Source of the DNA: RGIG3009 sp964433065
Lineage (GTDB): Bacteria > Bacillota > Clostridia > Oscillospirales > Acutalibacteraceae
Direction of reading: 5' to 3'
Assembly (NCBI GenBank): GCA_964433065.1
Contig: CAYSPZ010000003.1
Location: 3,936 to 67,935, forward strand
DNA: 64,000 nt
The position numbers were made by a program, and so were the translations under genes. Below are positions 18,361-25,324 of the stretch, piece by piece (positions within the stretch are counted from its first letter, which is position 1; each line of letters starts with the position of its first letter). A model generated the notes under the pieces. The model saw only the letters and a program-made list of their open reading frames with translations, was not told the DNA's origin and did not search any database.

Positions 18361-19494
18361 TCATCCTTTTAATGATAATGACACGACCGTAACAGCCACG
18401 ATCGAAAACATCGCACCTGCCGCCAACACACCGATCAAGCATCTTAAAACCGCCTGTGCGCTTTTCAGTACCGACGTTACCGACGTCAGTTGAAACGTTT
18501 CCGACCCCATCAAGCACAGCGATAAGCACAGGTTCCACAATACGCAACTCAGAAGCGGCGGTAGGACGATACACACTGCCGCGCCGATACCGATCCCGCC
18601 GACCGTCGAGCGCAGGGCGGTTACGCAACTGCGAATGGTGGTAAAGGCTTCGCTGAGCGAAGAACCCACCACCGGAACAAAACTGGACAGCGAAAACTGC
18701 ATAGCACGGTTGCCGAGCGTGTTTGCCGCACTTCCCACTAAATTTTGCAACGATAACAGACCGGTGAACAAACCGCAGACGAGTGATAACACCCACGTGG
18801 TGGTTTTGCCGATCTTTTCGCCGATCTGCGACAGACGAAGGTCGGGTGTTACCGAACCGATCACGCCGATCGCCAGCGTTACCCCCATCAACGGTACCAG
18901 CCAGTTGTTGGACAATAATGATAACAGTTGTGCCGCGTATAACACGATCGAGCGAAAGGAGAAGGCGGATACGGTATGACCGCCTGTCAGCAGCACACCG
19001 ACATAGACGGGCACGAAACTCATCATATAAACGGACAACGATTCGCAGGCATCTTTCACCTCTTGAATACACGCGGCGAGAGGTGTGACCACCACCGTAC
19101 AGGTAACCAGTGTCGAAACGACCGAAAACAACATTTCGCCGTTCTTGCCGCCGAGCGTTCCCCCTACTCCGCCCATCCACGCGTGCAGCAGAATAACACC
19201 GAATACCAACACGCACGAGCGGATCGGCAGGGTCGATGAGTTAACGATCCATTGCCATATGGTTTGCAATACTGTATTAAGATCGGTTTCGGTGACAGAA
19301 CGGGGATCCAATGAGTCGATACCCAATATTGATAAGAGTTCCCTTGTTTCTGGTGGCAGATTTTCCAACAGTTCCTGTGCGCCACTTGCTCTTAATTGTT
19401 CCTCGTACAACTCGTCCACCGTTTTGGCAGAGGCGGTTATTGTGAACAAAAGCGTAAAAAGTACGGCCAGTATCACGACTCGTTTCACCGTCAT
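18361..19494 (-). CDS. spoIIIAE: Stage III sporulation protein AE
   Basis: 377-aa polytopic membrane protein with a signal peptide (VVILAVLFTLLFTITASAKT) and many hydrophobic segments. LSLQNLVGSAANTLGNRAMQFSLSSFVPVVGSSLSEA (given in part) is a strongly conserved region of the family. It is part of the sporulation channel basal complex. Start ATG 19494 overlaps the spoIIIAD stop (ATGA). Confidence 0.93.
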   Translation of the reverse strand: MTVKRVVILAVLFTLLFTITASAKTVDELYEEQLRASGAQELLENLPPETRELLSILGIDSLDPRSVTETDLNTVLQTIWQWIVNSSTLPIRSCVLVFGVILLHAWMGGVGGTLGGKNGEMLFSVVSTLVTCTVVVTPLAACIQEVKDACESLSVYMMSFVPVYVGVLLTGGHTVSAFSFRSIVLYAAQLLSLLSNNWLVPLMGVTLAIGVIGSVTPDLRLSQIGEKIGKTTTWVLSLVCGLFTGLLSLQNLVGSAANTLGNRAMQFSLSSFVPVVGSSLSEAFTTIRSCVTALRSTVGGIGIGAAVCIVLPPLLSCVLWNLCLSLCLMGSETFQLTSVTSVLKSAQAVLRCLIGVLAAGAMFSIVAVTVVSLSLKG

Positions 19495-19880
19495 TCTCCT
19501 ATCAACGATAATGCCGTTGTCATCAATTTTTGGAAGAGCGGCATTCCGACGATCAACAACGCTACCCGTCCTGCGAGTTCCGTCTTGTTCGCCATCGAGA
19601 TCTCTCCTGCATCACGACAGATATCCGATGCCAGTTGTGTTACCAAGCAAATTCCGACACCTTTGATCAGAACGGAAAGATATTCGGCGGAAAGTCCGCT
19701 TCCGTCCAGATACCCCTTGATCGTTTGAAGCAACGGATATATCTGGTCAAATACAACGACCAATATGGCGACTCCTGCGGCAAGTACGAGCAACGTCGCT
19801 TGTTCGGGACGTTGAGAGCGCAACATCACCGCCAATACCGTAACTACCACCGCAACGGCGGCAACTGTCATCACGTTCAT
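19491..19880 (-). CDS. spoIIIAD: Stage III sporulation protein AD
   Basis: 129-aa membrane protein of the SpoIIIAC/AD family with three to four hydrophobic segments (AAVAVVVTVLAVML, ATLLVLAAGVAILVVVF, LAGRVALLIVGMPLFQKL). Usual length. It lies 3 bp after spoIIIAC and overlaps spoIIIAE by 4 bp. Confidence 0.92.
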   Translation of the reverse strand: MNVMTVAAVAVVVTVLAVMLRSQRPEQATLLVLAAGVAILVVVFDQIYPLLQTIKGYLDGSGLSAEYLSVLIKGVGICLVTQLASDICRDAGEISMANKTELAGRVALLIVGMPLFQKLMTTALSLIGE

Positions 19881-19883
19881 CGT

Positions 19884-20078
19884 TTATAACCCGAAAACCG
19901 ATTTTACCATATTGAACAGGTCGCTGATCTCGGTGACGACCATCGCCAATACCACGACCAGACCCGCCAACGTGGTCATCATTGCCTGTTCTTCGCGACC
20001 GGAGCGGATCAGCACTTGATTGAGAACTGCTACGATGATACCGATCGCCGCGATCTTAAAGATCAAATCCACTTCCAT
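19884..20078 (-). CDS. spoIIIAC: Stage III sporulation protein AC
   Basis: 64-aa protein with two membrane helices (LIFKIAAIGIIVAVLNQVLI; MTTLAGLVVVLAMVVTEI) linked by SGREEQA, the family pattern. Part of the channel basal complex encoded by spoIIIA. Confidence 0.92.
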   Translation of the reverse strand: MEVDLIFKIAAIGIIVAVLNQVLIRSGREEQAMMTTLAGLVVVLAMVVTEISDLFNMVKSVFGL

Positions 20079-20093
20079 AGTTCCGCCCCTTTC

Positions 20094-20573
20094 TCACCAC
20101 AACACCACCGATGCCAAAAAACCAAGACTGCAACCGAGCGTTATATACAGGTTCCCTTTTACCGACAACCGTTCTTTGGCTTGTGACAGTTGTTCCGACA
20201 GTACCGTTCGGTATTCTTCGCAAAATCGCACCTCACCCGCCGCGTCCGATCGACCGACCTGTTCGAAAAAGCGGTTTAACACGGCGATATCGTCCTCGGA
20301 AAGCCCCCATTTTCCCGCGTGTTGCGCGAGGCCATCTTTCCACCGCTCACGCGGATCATCGCTCTCTACGGTCGTTTGCGGAGAGAACAAGACAGGATCG
20401 TGTTGTATCAGTTCGGTGATCGGTGCGTTGGTATAGCGGATCTGTTCGGTCAATTGTCTCATTCGCTCGAGAATGCGTTGTAATGTTGTCACCCGCTTTT
20501 GCATACGATACCGCATCCAAAATCCCGTCATTGAACAAGCAAACAGGATCATCAGAGCGCCTATCCATTTCAT
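20094..20573 (-). CDS. spoIIIAB: Stage III sporulation protein AB
   Basis: 159 aa from ATG 20573. It has one N-terminal TM segment (IGALMILFACSMTGFWM), a helical region RITTLQ-like with LERMRQLTEQIRYTNAPITELIQ, and a C-terminal TM helix (LYITLGCSLGFLASVVLW), which is SpoIIIAB/GspF-like. The frame is open further upstream to 20660, but the start at 20573 gives the family length. About 218 bp of its 5' half are also open in the frame of spoIIIAA. Confidence 0.9.
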   Translation of the reverse strand: MKWIGALMILFACSMTGFWMRYRMQKRVTTLQRILERMRQLTEQIRYTNAPITELIQHDPVLFSPQTTVESDDPRERWKDGLAQHAGKWGLSEDDIAVLNRFFEQVGRSDAAGEVRFCEEYRTVLSEQLSQAKERLSVKGNLYITLGCSLGFLASVVLW

Positions 20574-21471
20574 ACAGCCATTCCTCCGTTTTGACGTATT
20601 GTGCGATCGTGCCGGGATGATCGCGACCTTTGAGAAAAAATATAAAGGAAAACACACCACGTTCCAGTGCTTTTAGCAGGAGAGGACGGGCGCGCAGTTC
20701 CGTAAGGTTACGGCAATGTACCGTCGCGACGGTCGGGACAGCGCGGTGGAAACCGTCAACGATGCTTTGGATATCGTCCTCGCCCAATTCGTCGAGTACC
20801 AGTATTTGTGGTGCTAACGCGCGGATCGCCGATTCGATTCCCGCCGATTTCGGACAATCGCGCAGAACATCGCAACCAATGCCTGTCCCGTCGATCGACA
20901 ATTCGTCGCGTTCATCGATCACCGACACGGCGATACCTTGTTCACAAAACTGTGCGATCAAATCTTTGAGGAAACTGGTTTTTCCGCTGGACGGTTCACC
21001 GCAGATCAAGGCGCTGTGTATACCGTTTTGTGTGATCCGGTTAGCGACTTGCGCAGCACAACCGCGATGTTGTCTGGCGACCCGTACGCAAAGTGAAGTG
21101 ATATCGCGAAAGGAAACGATCTGACCGTTTTCCTGCACGGCGGTTCCCGCGATACCGATGCGGATGCCGTTTTTTGCAGTAACGTATCCGTTGCGCAGTT
21201 CGTGTTGATGGGCATACACGGAATAGTCGCACGCGCAGTCAAAGGTCTGCGTGATCCATTCGGGTTTGCACAGAATGCCCTGGCGGGGGTGGTCGGTAAG
21301 GTCGCCGTTTGCTGATAGGAAGTATCGTTTACCGCGTACCGATAAGGTTAACGGGTATCCACTGTACAGACGAAGTTCCTGTACCGTTTCGCGAAGCGAT
21401 GACGGTACGGCGGCAAAGCAATATTGTAATTCGGACGGAAAGACGCGTATTGTCTTTTCAAATGCGTTCAT
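20356..21471 (-). CDS. spoIIIAA: Stage III sporulation protein AA (ATPase), with run-on C-terminus
   Basis: 371 aa as open; the family is about 300-310 aa. It has Walker A CGEPSSGKTS, then VSVIDERDEL and a Walker B-like ILVLDELGEDD, typical of the VirB11/GspE-related SpoIIIAA ATPase. The expected family end falls near residue 300, where the spoIIIAB start lies. The remaining 70 residues (RSDDPVCLFNDG onward, rich in T, D, R) are encoded entirely inside spoIIIAB in another frame and look unrelated. A lost stop codon or a sequencing indel is likely. AAAGGGGAC precedes ATG 21471. Confidence 0.9.
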   Translation of the reverse strand: MNAFEKTIRVFPSELQYCFAAVPSSLRETVQELRLYSGYPLTLSVRGKRYFLSANGDLTDHPRQGILCKPEWITQTFDCACDYSVYAHQHELRNGYVTAKNGIRIGIAGTAVQENGQIVSFRDITSLCVRVARQHRGCAAQVANRITQNGIHSALICGEPSSGKTSFLKDLIAQFCEQGIAVSVIDERDELSIDGTGIGCDVLRDCPKSAGIESAIRALAPQILVLDELGEDDIQSIVDGFHRAVPTVATVHCRNLTELRARPLLLKALERGVFSFIFFLKGRDHPGTIAQYVKTEEWLYEMDRRSDDPVCLFNDGILDAVSYAKAGDNITTHSRANETIDRTDPLYQRTDHRTDTTRSCLVLSANDRRER

Positions 21472-21530
21472 ACTCTGTCCCCTTTCGGTCTTGTCCTATT
21501 TCTATGCGAGGTCTTGTCCGAATAGAACAA

Positions 21531-21570
21531 AAGCGAAACGCCCCGTTGTTGTAAACGGGGCGTTTCGCTT
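21531..21570. terminator. Strong 17-bp hairpin upstream of spoIIIAA
   Basis: Perfect inverted repeat (AAGCGAAACGCCCCGTT and its complement) with a 6-nt loop in the 350-bp gap between spoIIIAA and lexA. On the minus strand it is followed by TTGTTC after the final CTT, a weak T-run. It may terminate leftward read-through or lie in the spoIIIA leader. The rest of the gap holds no gene. Confidence 0.5.
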
Positions 21571-21726
21571 AGAGGGGTGTTTTGAGGAGGGGTACGTACT
21601 CGCTTTATAGGAGAGTTTGGATTGCGGCTTCCGTGCTCTCCCGAGTACATATATACTGTACCAGACTTTCGGTTGTCGAATGTGAATGGGTTGTGAATAA
21701 ACTGTAAGAAAATTTTAATAAAAAAT

Positions 21727-21766
21727 CAAACAAACGTTTGCTTTTTTGAAAAAGATGTGTTATACT
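21727..21766 (+). promoter_or_regulatory. lexA promoter with candidate LexA box
   Basis: TTGCTT (21738-21743), 17-bp spacer and TATACT (21761-21766). The palindromic CAAACAAACGTTTG (21727-21740) overlaps the -35 and differs from the Gram-positive LexA box CGAACRNRYGTTCG by one symmetrical pair. This fits autorepression by LexA, inferred from position. Confidence 0.55.
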
Positions 21767-21821
21767 GAAAACGAACAAAGTTTCTTTTTCGTTTTTATCG
21801 TTCGAACAGGAGGTCTGTTTT

Positions 21822-22406
21822 ATGAAACCGCTTAACGAAAAGCAACAAAAAGTATTGACCTTTTTAAAGGAACGCGCACAGGACGGTGTCCCCCCCACGG
21901 TACGCGAAATCTGCGATGCCGCAGGGATCAAGTCGACGTCGACGGTACACGCGTATCTTAAATTATTGGAAGAAGGCGGGTATATCCGCCGTGACAGCGG
22001 GCTTAACCGCAGTATTCGTATGCCGGGGGAAAACGTGGCGCGTGTTCCCTTGCTTGGTAAAGTCACCGCCGGTCAACCGATCTTAGCAGTCGAGGAAGTG
22101 GAAGATTACGTTCCCTATTCGGGTGGCGGATATCAAGCGGGCGAGTTGTTCGCGTTGCGCGTGTCGGGTACCAGTATGATCAATGCGGGTATTCTCAACA
22201 ACGATATCGTTATCGTTCGTAAAACGCCTACCGCCGAAAACGGTGACGTAGTGGTCGCGCTCATTGGTGATGAGGCGACGGTCAAACGCATTTATTTTGA
22301 AACCGACCACATTCGTCTGCAGCCAGAAAATGACGCGTATGAGCCGATCATCGTCAAAGAAGCGATCGTGCTCGGGAAAGTAATTTCGTTGTTACGCAAT
22401 TTTTAA
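21822..22406 (+). CDS. lexA: LexA repressor
   Basis: 194-aa SOS repressor. The winged-helix N-domain has PPTVREICDAAGIKSTSTVHAYL. The cleavage site is AG in GKVTAGQP, the catalytic Ser is in SGTSMINAGI and the Lys in IGDEATVKRIYF, the full S24 autopeptidase set. It is preceded by AGGAGG at normal spacing and by a candidate LexA operator. Confidence 0.96.
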   Translation: MKPLNEKQQKVLTFLKERAQDGVPPTVREICDAAGIKSTSTVHAYLKLLEEGGYIRRDSGLNRSIRMPGENVARVPLLGKVTAGQPILAVEEVEDYVPYSGGGYQAGELFALRVSGTSMINAGILNNDIVIVRKTPTAENGDVVVALIGDEATVKRIYFETDHIRLQPENDAYEPIIVKEAIVLGKVISLLRNF

Positions 22407-22409
22407 CAG

Positions 22410-22438
22410 TTGACTTTTTGCCTAAACTCCCCTATACT
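22410..22438 (+). promoter_or_regulatory. ssrA promoter
   Basis: TTGACT, 17-bp spacer, TATACT, starting transcription about 11 nt before the mature tmRNA 5' end. It begins right at the lexA stop codon. Confidence 0.75.
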
Positions 22439-22456
22439 GGTAATACTTTGAGATAT

Positions 22457-22805
22457 GGGGGCGTAAAGGTTTCGACGGGGATTGTGAACCGTGGTAAGCG
22501 AGTAGCGGTGCGGGACCGCTATAAAACCTGCAACTTTCAAAAATAAACGACAACAATACTGTTGCTCTCGCGGCCTAATTAGGCTGCCGTCTTTACCCGA
22601 AGTACCGCGGTTGGGATAAAGGCGTCGATTAGCGGTGAACGTGAACGGTCGGTTGTCGCACCGACCGTCACGCCTTAGCGACTACCGTAACACAAAGCCT
22701 GCTTTTCGGCGTTGTGTGAGGGGAATCTCAAATGATCAGCTGCACTCGGAGAAAACCACGGCAAATGATTTTCGGACACGGGTTCGATTCCCGTCGCCTC
22801 CACCA
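22457..22805 (+). ncRNA. ssrA: tmRNA (ssrA), 3' end rebuilt by the prophage
   Basis: 349-nt transfer-messenger RNA for ribosome rescue. The 5' GGGGGCG pairs with the 3' CGCCTCC before ACCA, and the T-arm GGGTTCGATTCCC is intact. The tag frame ends GAC AAC AAT ACT GTT GCT CTC GCG GCC TAA, giving DNNTVALAA after the tmRNA-borne Ala. Pseudoknot-type repeats surround it. The last 19 nt belong to the duplicated attachment core, so integration preserved a complete gene. A terminator inside the element (22812-22840) replaces the host one. Confidence 0.95.
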
Positions 22806-22807
22806 AA
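22787..22807 (+). repeat. attL core (21 bp)
   Basis: Starts ATTCCCGTCGCCTCCACC and continues AAA; it is the 3' end of the tmRNA T-arm, acceptor stem and CCA. The exact copy is at 63910-63930. Confidence 0.93.
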
Positions 22808-22811
22808 CGCT

Positions 22812-22840
22812 TAAAAACCCGCTCAACGAGTGGGTTTTTA
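22812..22840 (+). terminator. Terminator after ssrA carried by the prophage
   Basis: AAAAACCCGCT / AGTGGGTTTTT with a 5-nt loop and a T-rich tail, 6 bp downstream of the attachment core. It lies inside the element. Confidence 0.85.
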
Positions 22841-22845
22841 ATTTT

Positions 22846-22868
22846 CGTGTACGAATTTTGTACGAATT
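22846..22868 (+). repeat. Left integrase arm-type repeat
   Basis: Two tandem GTACGAATT units 11 bp apart. The full 23 bp is identical to 63765-63787 in the same orientation. This placement near both ends suits arm-binding sites of a tyrosine integrase. Confidence 0.65.
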
Positions 22869-22962
22869 TTTCAAAAATTCCCATTTAAAATTCCGTACCG
22901 CCTGTATATCGTCTGGAGTTTTCGACAGATTTTCTCTATGCTTTTTGGCGTGGAGGGATTTT

Positions 22963-23310
22963 ATGTCAATTCCGCAAGAGATCGGTCGAAACATTATTCA
23001 TTTGCGCAAAAAGAAAAAGATGTCTCAGGAGTGGTTGGCGTTGGAATCGGAAACTGCGGTTTCCTATCTACGCGCCATAGAACACGGACTTGCCAATCCG
23101 ACGATCGAAGTTCTTTCGCGGATATCCGATGTGTTGGATGTTCCGTTGAATCTTCTCGTAACCGTTGGCATTGCAGATCAGAGCGAACAGGAACCACGTT
23201 CACTCACGATCTCCGAAATTGTTTTTATACACCGATCTCAAACCTTTTCCCTCTGCTCCGAGTGCCAACAGGCACTTGATAACGAACGTCGAAAGTTCGG
23301 CGTAAAATAG
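22963..23310 (+). CDS. XRE-family HTH regulator at the prophage left end
   Basis: 115 aa from ATG 22963 (GGAGGG upstream). The N-terminal HTH is IGRNIIHLRKKKKMSQEWLALESETAVSYLRAIEHGLANPTIEVLSRISDVL (in part). The C-terminal 50 residues contain a CSEC pair and are unrecognised. It faces right, away from ssrA. In the excised circle it would lie downstream of the outward promoter at 63805-63833. Role unknown; it may control excision or lysogeny. Confidence 0.8.
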   Translation: MSIPQEIGRNIIHLRKKKKMSQEWLALESETAVSYLRAIEHGLANPTIEVLSRISDVLDVPLNLLVTVGIADQSEQEPRSLTISEIVFIHRSQTFSLCSECQQALDNERRKFGVK

Positions 23311-23321
23311 GAGCAAGTTTT

Positions 23322-23531
23322 ATGTTATATCAGACACGGGTCGACGAAATTCAAGACGAATGCGGAAACGTGCATACCGTCTACGGCATAGACGCCTTTC
23401 AATGCGTACGATCGGTTCCTGACGTGTTTACTGACGAAGGCAAAGCCGAAGCGTTTGTGAAACGTTGCAACGAACTTTTGCTCGACCTGTGTCACCTCGA
23501 CGACGTTATCGAGGATCTGTTGGCAAAATAA
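23322..23531 (+). CDS. Small DUF6514-like protein
   Basis: 69-aa protein with VHTVYGIDAFQCV and a C-terminal helix AFVKRCNELLLDLCHLDDVIEDLLA. This pattern, also seen in the protein at 62289-62507, resembles the small clostridial DUF6514 family. It is 11 bp after the HTH gene and probably co-transcribed with it. No function known. Confidence 0.6.
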   Translation: MLYQTRVDEIQDECGNVHTVYGIDAFQCVRSVPDVFTDEGKAEAFVKRCNELLLDLCHLDDVIEDLLAK

Positions 23532-23576
23532 AAAGAACCGCCCGCGCAGCGATTCTTTATCTTTATTATCTTAAAC

Positions 23577-23822
23577 TCAATCCGGCTTCACCGAGAAAGA
23601 ATATAAGAACGATATGCCGTATCCAATATAGAAATAAGTCAAATAATTTGCCAAGAGATGATGGGCTCCAAACGCAACAAGCCCTAAAATTGCAATCCAA
23701 ATAATGATAGTTATCCATGATCCCTGAGAGGGGTATTTGATGCTCCCAATGATTTGTGAAAAACCAAGTGAACCAAAAATCACGGTGATTACAAGAATAA
23801 CAATCCCAATAAAAATATCCAT
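23577..23822 (-). CDS. Small membrane protein with structured leader
   Basis: 81 aa, with hydrophobic segments at about 1-25 (DIFIGIVILVITVIFGSLGF), 35-58 (WITIIIWIAILGLVAFGAHHLL) and 60-75. AGGAGGTATAAAAA precedes ATG 23822. It is the only gene after the structured RNA and intrinsic terminator at 23841-23994, so its expression is probably controlled by read-through. Family not recognised; it may be a superinfection or lysogenic-conversion factor, by inference. Confidence 0.65.
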   Translation of the reverse strand: MDIFIGIVILVITVIFGSLGFSQIIGSIKYPSQGSWITIIIWIAILGLVAFGAHHLLANYLTYFYIGYGISFLYSFSVKPD

Positions 23823-23840
23823 TTTTTATACCTCCTAAAT

Positions 23841-23994
23841 AAAAAGTGCGCGGTCGAAGCCACGCACCGAAAAATGCATAGCCTCGTTAATGTTGCGACA
23901 CATCTTTCGTAGCCATATAGGTGCAGAAATAGAGGATGCATTTTTGCCAATATAAAATGCACCTATTACGGCTTAGCTATTCAGATGTGTCGCA
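23841..23994 (-). ncRNA. Structured leader RNA ending in an intrinsic terminator
   Basis: The predicted start lies exactly at a 12-bp outer stem (23983-23994 with 23894-23905, GCGACACATCT core). Inside is a 9-bp stem TGCACCTAT/ATAGGTGCA plus AGCC/GGCT. A rival pairing, TGCATTTT/AAAATGCA, competes for the same strand. The RNA ends with GTGCGTGG / CCGCGCAC (8 bp with one G-U, loop CTTCGA) and TTTTTATTT, 20 nt before a small membrane-protein gene. The layout is that of a riboswitch or attenuator, or a free sRNA. It fits no class I know. Confidence 0.65.
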
Positions 23995-24000
23995 GTAAGA

Positions 24001-24029
24001 ATTATACCACCACACATCACAGAAATCAA
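24001..24029 (-). promoter_or_regulatory. Promoter of the structured RNA
   Basis: Minus strand TTGATT (24024-24029), 17-bp spacer, TATAAT (24001-24006). Confidence 0.75.
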
Positions 24030-24040
24030 TACAAAGTTTA

Positions 24041-24062
24041 AAGGCGGGTTTTCACCCGCCTT
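24041..24062. terminator. Terminator after the HNH gene
   Basis: AAGGCGGGT / ACCCGCCTT with a 4-nt loop. Plus-strand tail TTTTTGTT; minus-strand tail TTAAACTTTG. It separates the HNH operon from the structured RNA. Confidence 0.75.
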
Positions 24063-24066
24063 TTTG

Positions 24067-24678
24067 TTATTTTTTGAAAACCTCATCTATTGGCAAATTC
24101 CTTCTTAATCTGTCGGTCAATGTTGTAGCTGATATTCCGGTTTTTCTCGCCCATTCAGTTATCGTCAGTGTTTCACCCATATATGTAACCGTATGGTTAT
24201 TTCTCCGGTTATTCCCTTGCACCTCCATAGTGACCCATCGACAATTATCGGGACAATAATTCCCATTAACATCTATTCGGTCCAAGCTTAACCCTTCTTT
24301 GTAACCGTGCAAAATTGCCCAACCATAAAACGCTTTAAAATCTTTCCACTCGTCGCAAACGACAATACCTCGACCGCCGTAATAACTGTATATGGAAGAG
24401 TTCAAATTATAACAACGCTGTCGCATAGACTGCCAAACGGAATATATTTTGCTTCGACTCTGTCCATGTTTTAACCCTCTCACCCTGTTCATTTCTTGTA
24501 CAATACATCCGCACGAACTAGTAGACCCTCGCTTCAAGTAAGACGCAAGCACAACTTTTTCATTACCGCACTCACATATACAACGAAAAAGTGATCTTCC
24601 CTTGTAGTCAGGGCCAGCGTAAGATAGTACTGTTAATCGACCGAATTTTTGACCAACAAGGTCAACCCTCTTACTCAC
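24067..24678 (-). CDS. HNH/AP2-type homing-endonuclease-like protein
   Basis: 203 aa. The N-terminal zinc-ribbon-like region has GQKFGRLTVLSYAG, CICECGN and SSCGC. The centre carries HGQSRSKIYSVWQSMRQRCYN, YGGRGIVVCDEWKDF and the nuclease-like LSLDRIDVNGNYCPDNCRWVT. The C-terminus has an HTH (LTITEWARKTGISATTLTDRLR). This is a common free-standing phage endonuclease family. It overlaps the upstream small gene by 4 bp. Confidence 0.8.
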   Translation of the reverse strand: MSKRVDLVGQKFGRLTVLSYAGPDYKGRSLFRCICECGNEKVVLASYLKRGSTSSCGCIVQEMNRVRGLKHGQSRSKIYSVWQSMRQRCYNLNSSIYSYYGGRGIVVCDEWKDFKAFYGWAILHGYKEGLSLDRIDVNGNYCPDNCRWVTMEVQGNNRRNNHTVTYMGETLTITEWARKTGISATTLTDRLRRNLPIDEVFKK

Positions 24679-24908
24679 TCCGCATCACCGCCGCTTCTTG
24701 AAACGAAGGAATAAAGCTCATCACAGCAAATGGAAATATCTTTTTGTACACGGTTGAGCATTTGGATTGGCATCACCAAAGCGCTACTTGCGTCCTGTGC
24801 CGAATCGTTGAGATTGTTAAACATACCGTCGTTTAACATATTAAATGTTTCACAAAGCATGCACAACTCCAAAGATTTCTGATTGAATTTTTCCAACAAT
24901 TCTTTCAT
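24675..24908 (-). CDS. Hypothetical phage protein
   Basis: 77 aa, mostly helical and Cys-containing (SLELCMLCETFNML; DISICCDELYSF). Not recognised. Its stop overlaps the HNH start, so they form a two-gene unit starting near 24920. Confidence 0.5.
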   Translation of the reverse strand: MKELLEKFNQKSLELCMLCETFNMLNDGMFNNLNDSAQDASSALVMPIQMLNRVQKDISICCDELYSFVSRSGGDAE

Positions 24909-24935
24909 AATAAAAAACTCCTCTCAAATTTTGGT

Positions 24936-24977
24936 TTGACAGAAGTTCGCCTATGCAGTATAATAGATTTGCATAGG
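24936..24977 (+). promoter_or_regulatory. Consensus promoter with operator for small RNA A
   Basis: TTGACA (24936-24941), exactly 17 bp, TATAAT (24959-24964), a perfect sigma-A match. CCTATGC (24950-24956) and GCATAGG (24971-24977) form an inverted repeat centred on the -10 box, 21 bp centre to centre, so a dimeric repressor could block it. Confidence 0.85.
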
Positions 24978-25051
24978 GTAAACTCCTATCGCGGCAATAG
25001 TGGTAGTCAAACGCTTTGGTCGGTGGATGGCTACCACTATTCTTTATTTTT
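24971..25051 (+). ncRNA. Small RNA A, convergent with RHH gene A
   Basis: About 80 nt from the consensus promoter to an intrinsic terminator: AATAGTGGTAG (24996-25006) / CTACCACTATT (25031-25041) and tail TTTATTTTT. The terminator tail covers the stop codon of the RHH gene on the other strand (25044-25046). The same arrangement recurs four more times in this prophage. Confidence 0.75.
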
Positions 25052-25217
25052 GTAGACCTTCATAAACAACCCGAATTCCCTGTCGAATAATTTCTGCCTT
25101 TGTCTTTTGTGTTTTGTTTACACAAAATTCAAGCATCTTAATATCCGCTTCGGATAACCTAATCCGAGTATTTAAGGTTTTGGGTTCATCCGTAGGTCTA
25201 CCCATTTTCCTTGCCAC
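25044..25217 (-). CDS. RHH (CopG/Arc-like) DNA-binding protein A
   Basis: 57 aa from GTG 25217 (GTGAGGTG 7 nt upstream): VARKMGRPTDEPKT, then a beta strand LNTRIRLSEAD and two helices (IKMLEFCVNKTQ; KAEIIRQGIREVYEG). This is a ribbon-helix-helix fold of the type seen in plasmid copy regulators and antitoxins. It ends in Lys-stop. Its own promoter carries a perfect operator, suggesting autoregulation, and its 3' end faces small RNA A. It resembles RHH protein D (49156-49329). Confidence 0.75.
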   Translation of the reverse strand: MARKMGRPTDEPKTLNTRIRLSEADIKMLEFCVNKTQKTKAEIIRQGIRVVYEGLQK

Positions 25218-25234
25218 ATACGCACCTCACTTTC

Positions 25235-25271
25235 GTATCCACATAATAACATTTGTGGATACATTTGTCAA
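25235..25271 (-). promoter_or_regulatory. RHH A promoter and operator
   Basis: Minus strand TTGACA (25266-25271), 17 bp, TATTAT (25243-25248). GTATCCACA (25235-25243) and TGTGGATAC (25254-25262) form a perfect 9-bp inverted repeat with a 10-bp centre, overlapping the -10. Confidence 0.8.
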
Positions 25272-25292
25272 GGCCTTTTTTAGAAAAAATTT

Positions 25293-25313
25293 AGCCGCCC
25301 TAACAGGGCGGCT
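25293..25313. terminator. Bidirectional terminator at the end of the late operon
   Basis: AGCCGCCCT / AGGGCGGCT with a 3-nt loop. Minus-strand tail AAATTTTTTC just after the holin gene; plus-strand tail TTTTG. Confidence 0.8.
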
Positions 25314-25324
25314 TTTGTTCACAG

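Noticed and set aside
21640..21700. A sigma-E promoter for spoIIIAA (TCACATT ... GGTACAGT on the minus strand)
   Set aside because: Spacer of 16 bp and a poor -10; too weak to report as a feature.
22441..22480. Host ssrA as a pseudogene cut by the prophage
   Set aside because: The attachment core restores acceptor stem, T-arm and CCA, so the gene is complete.
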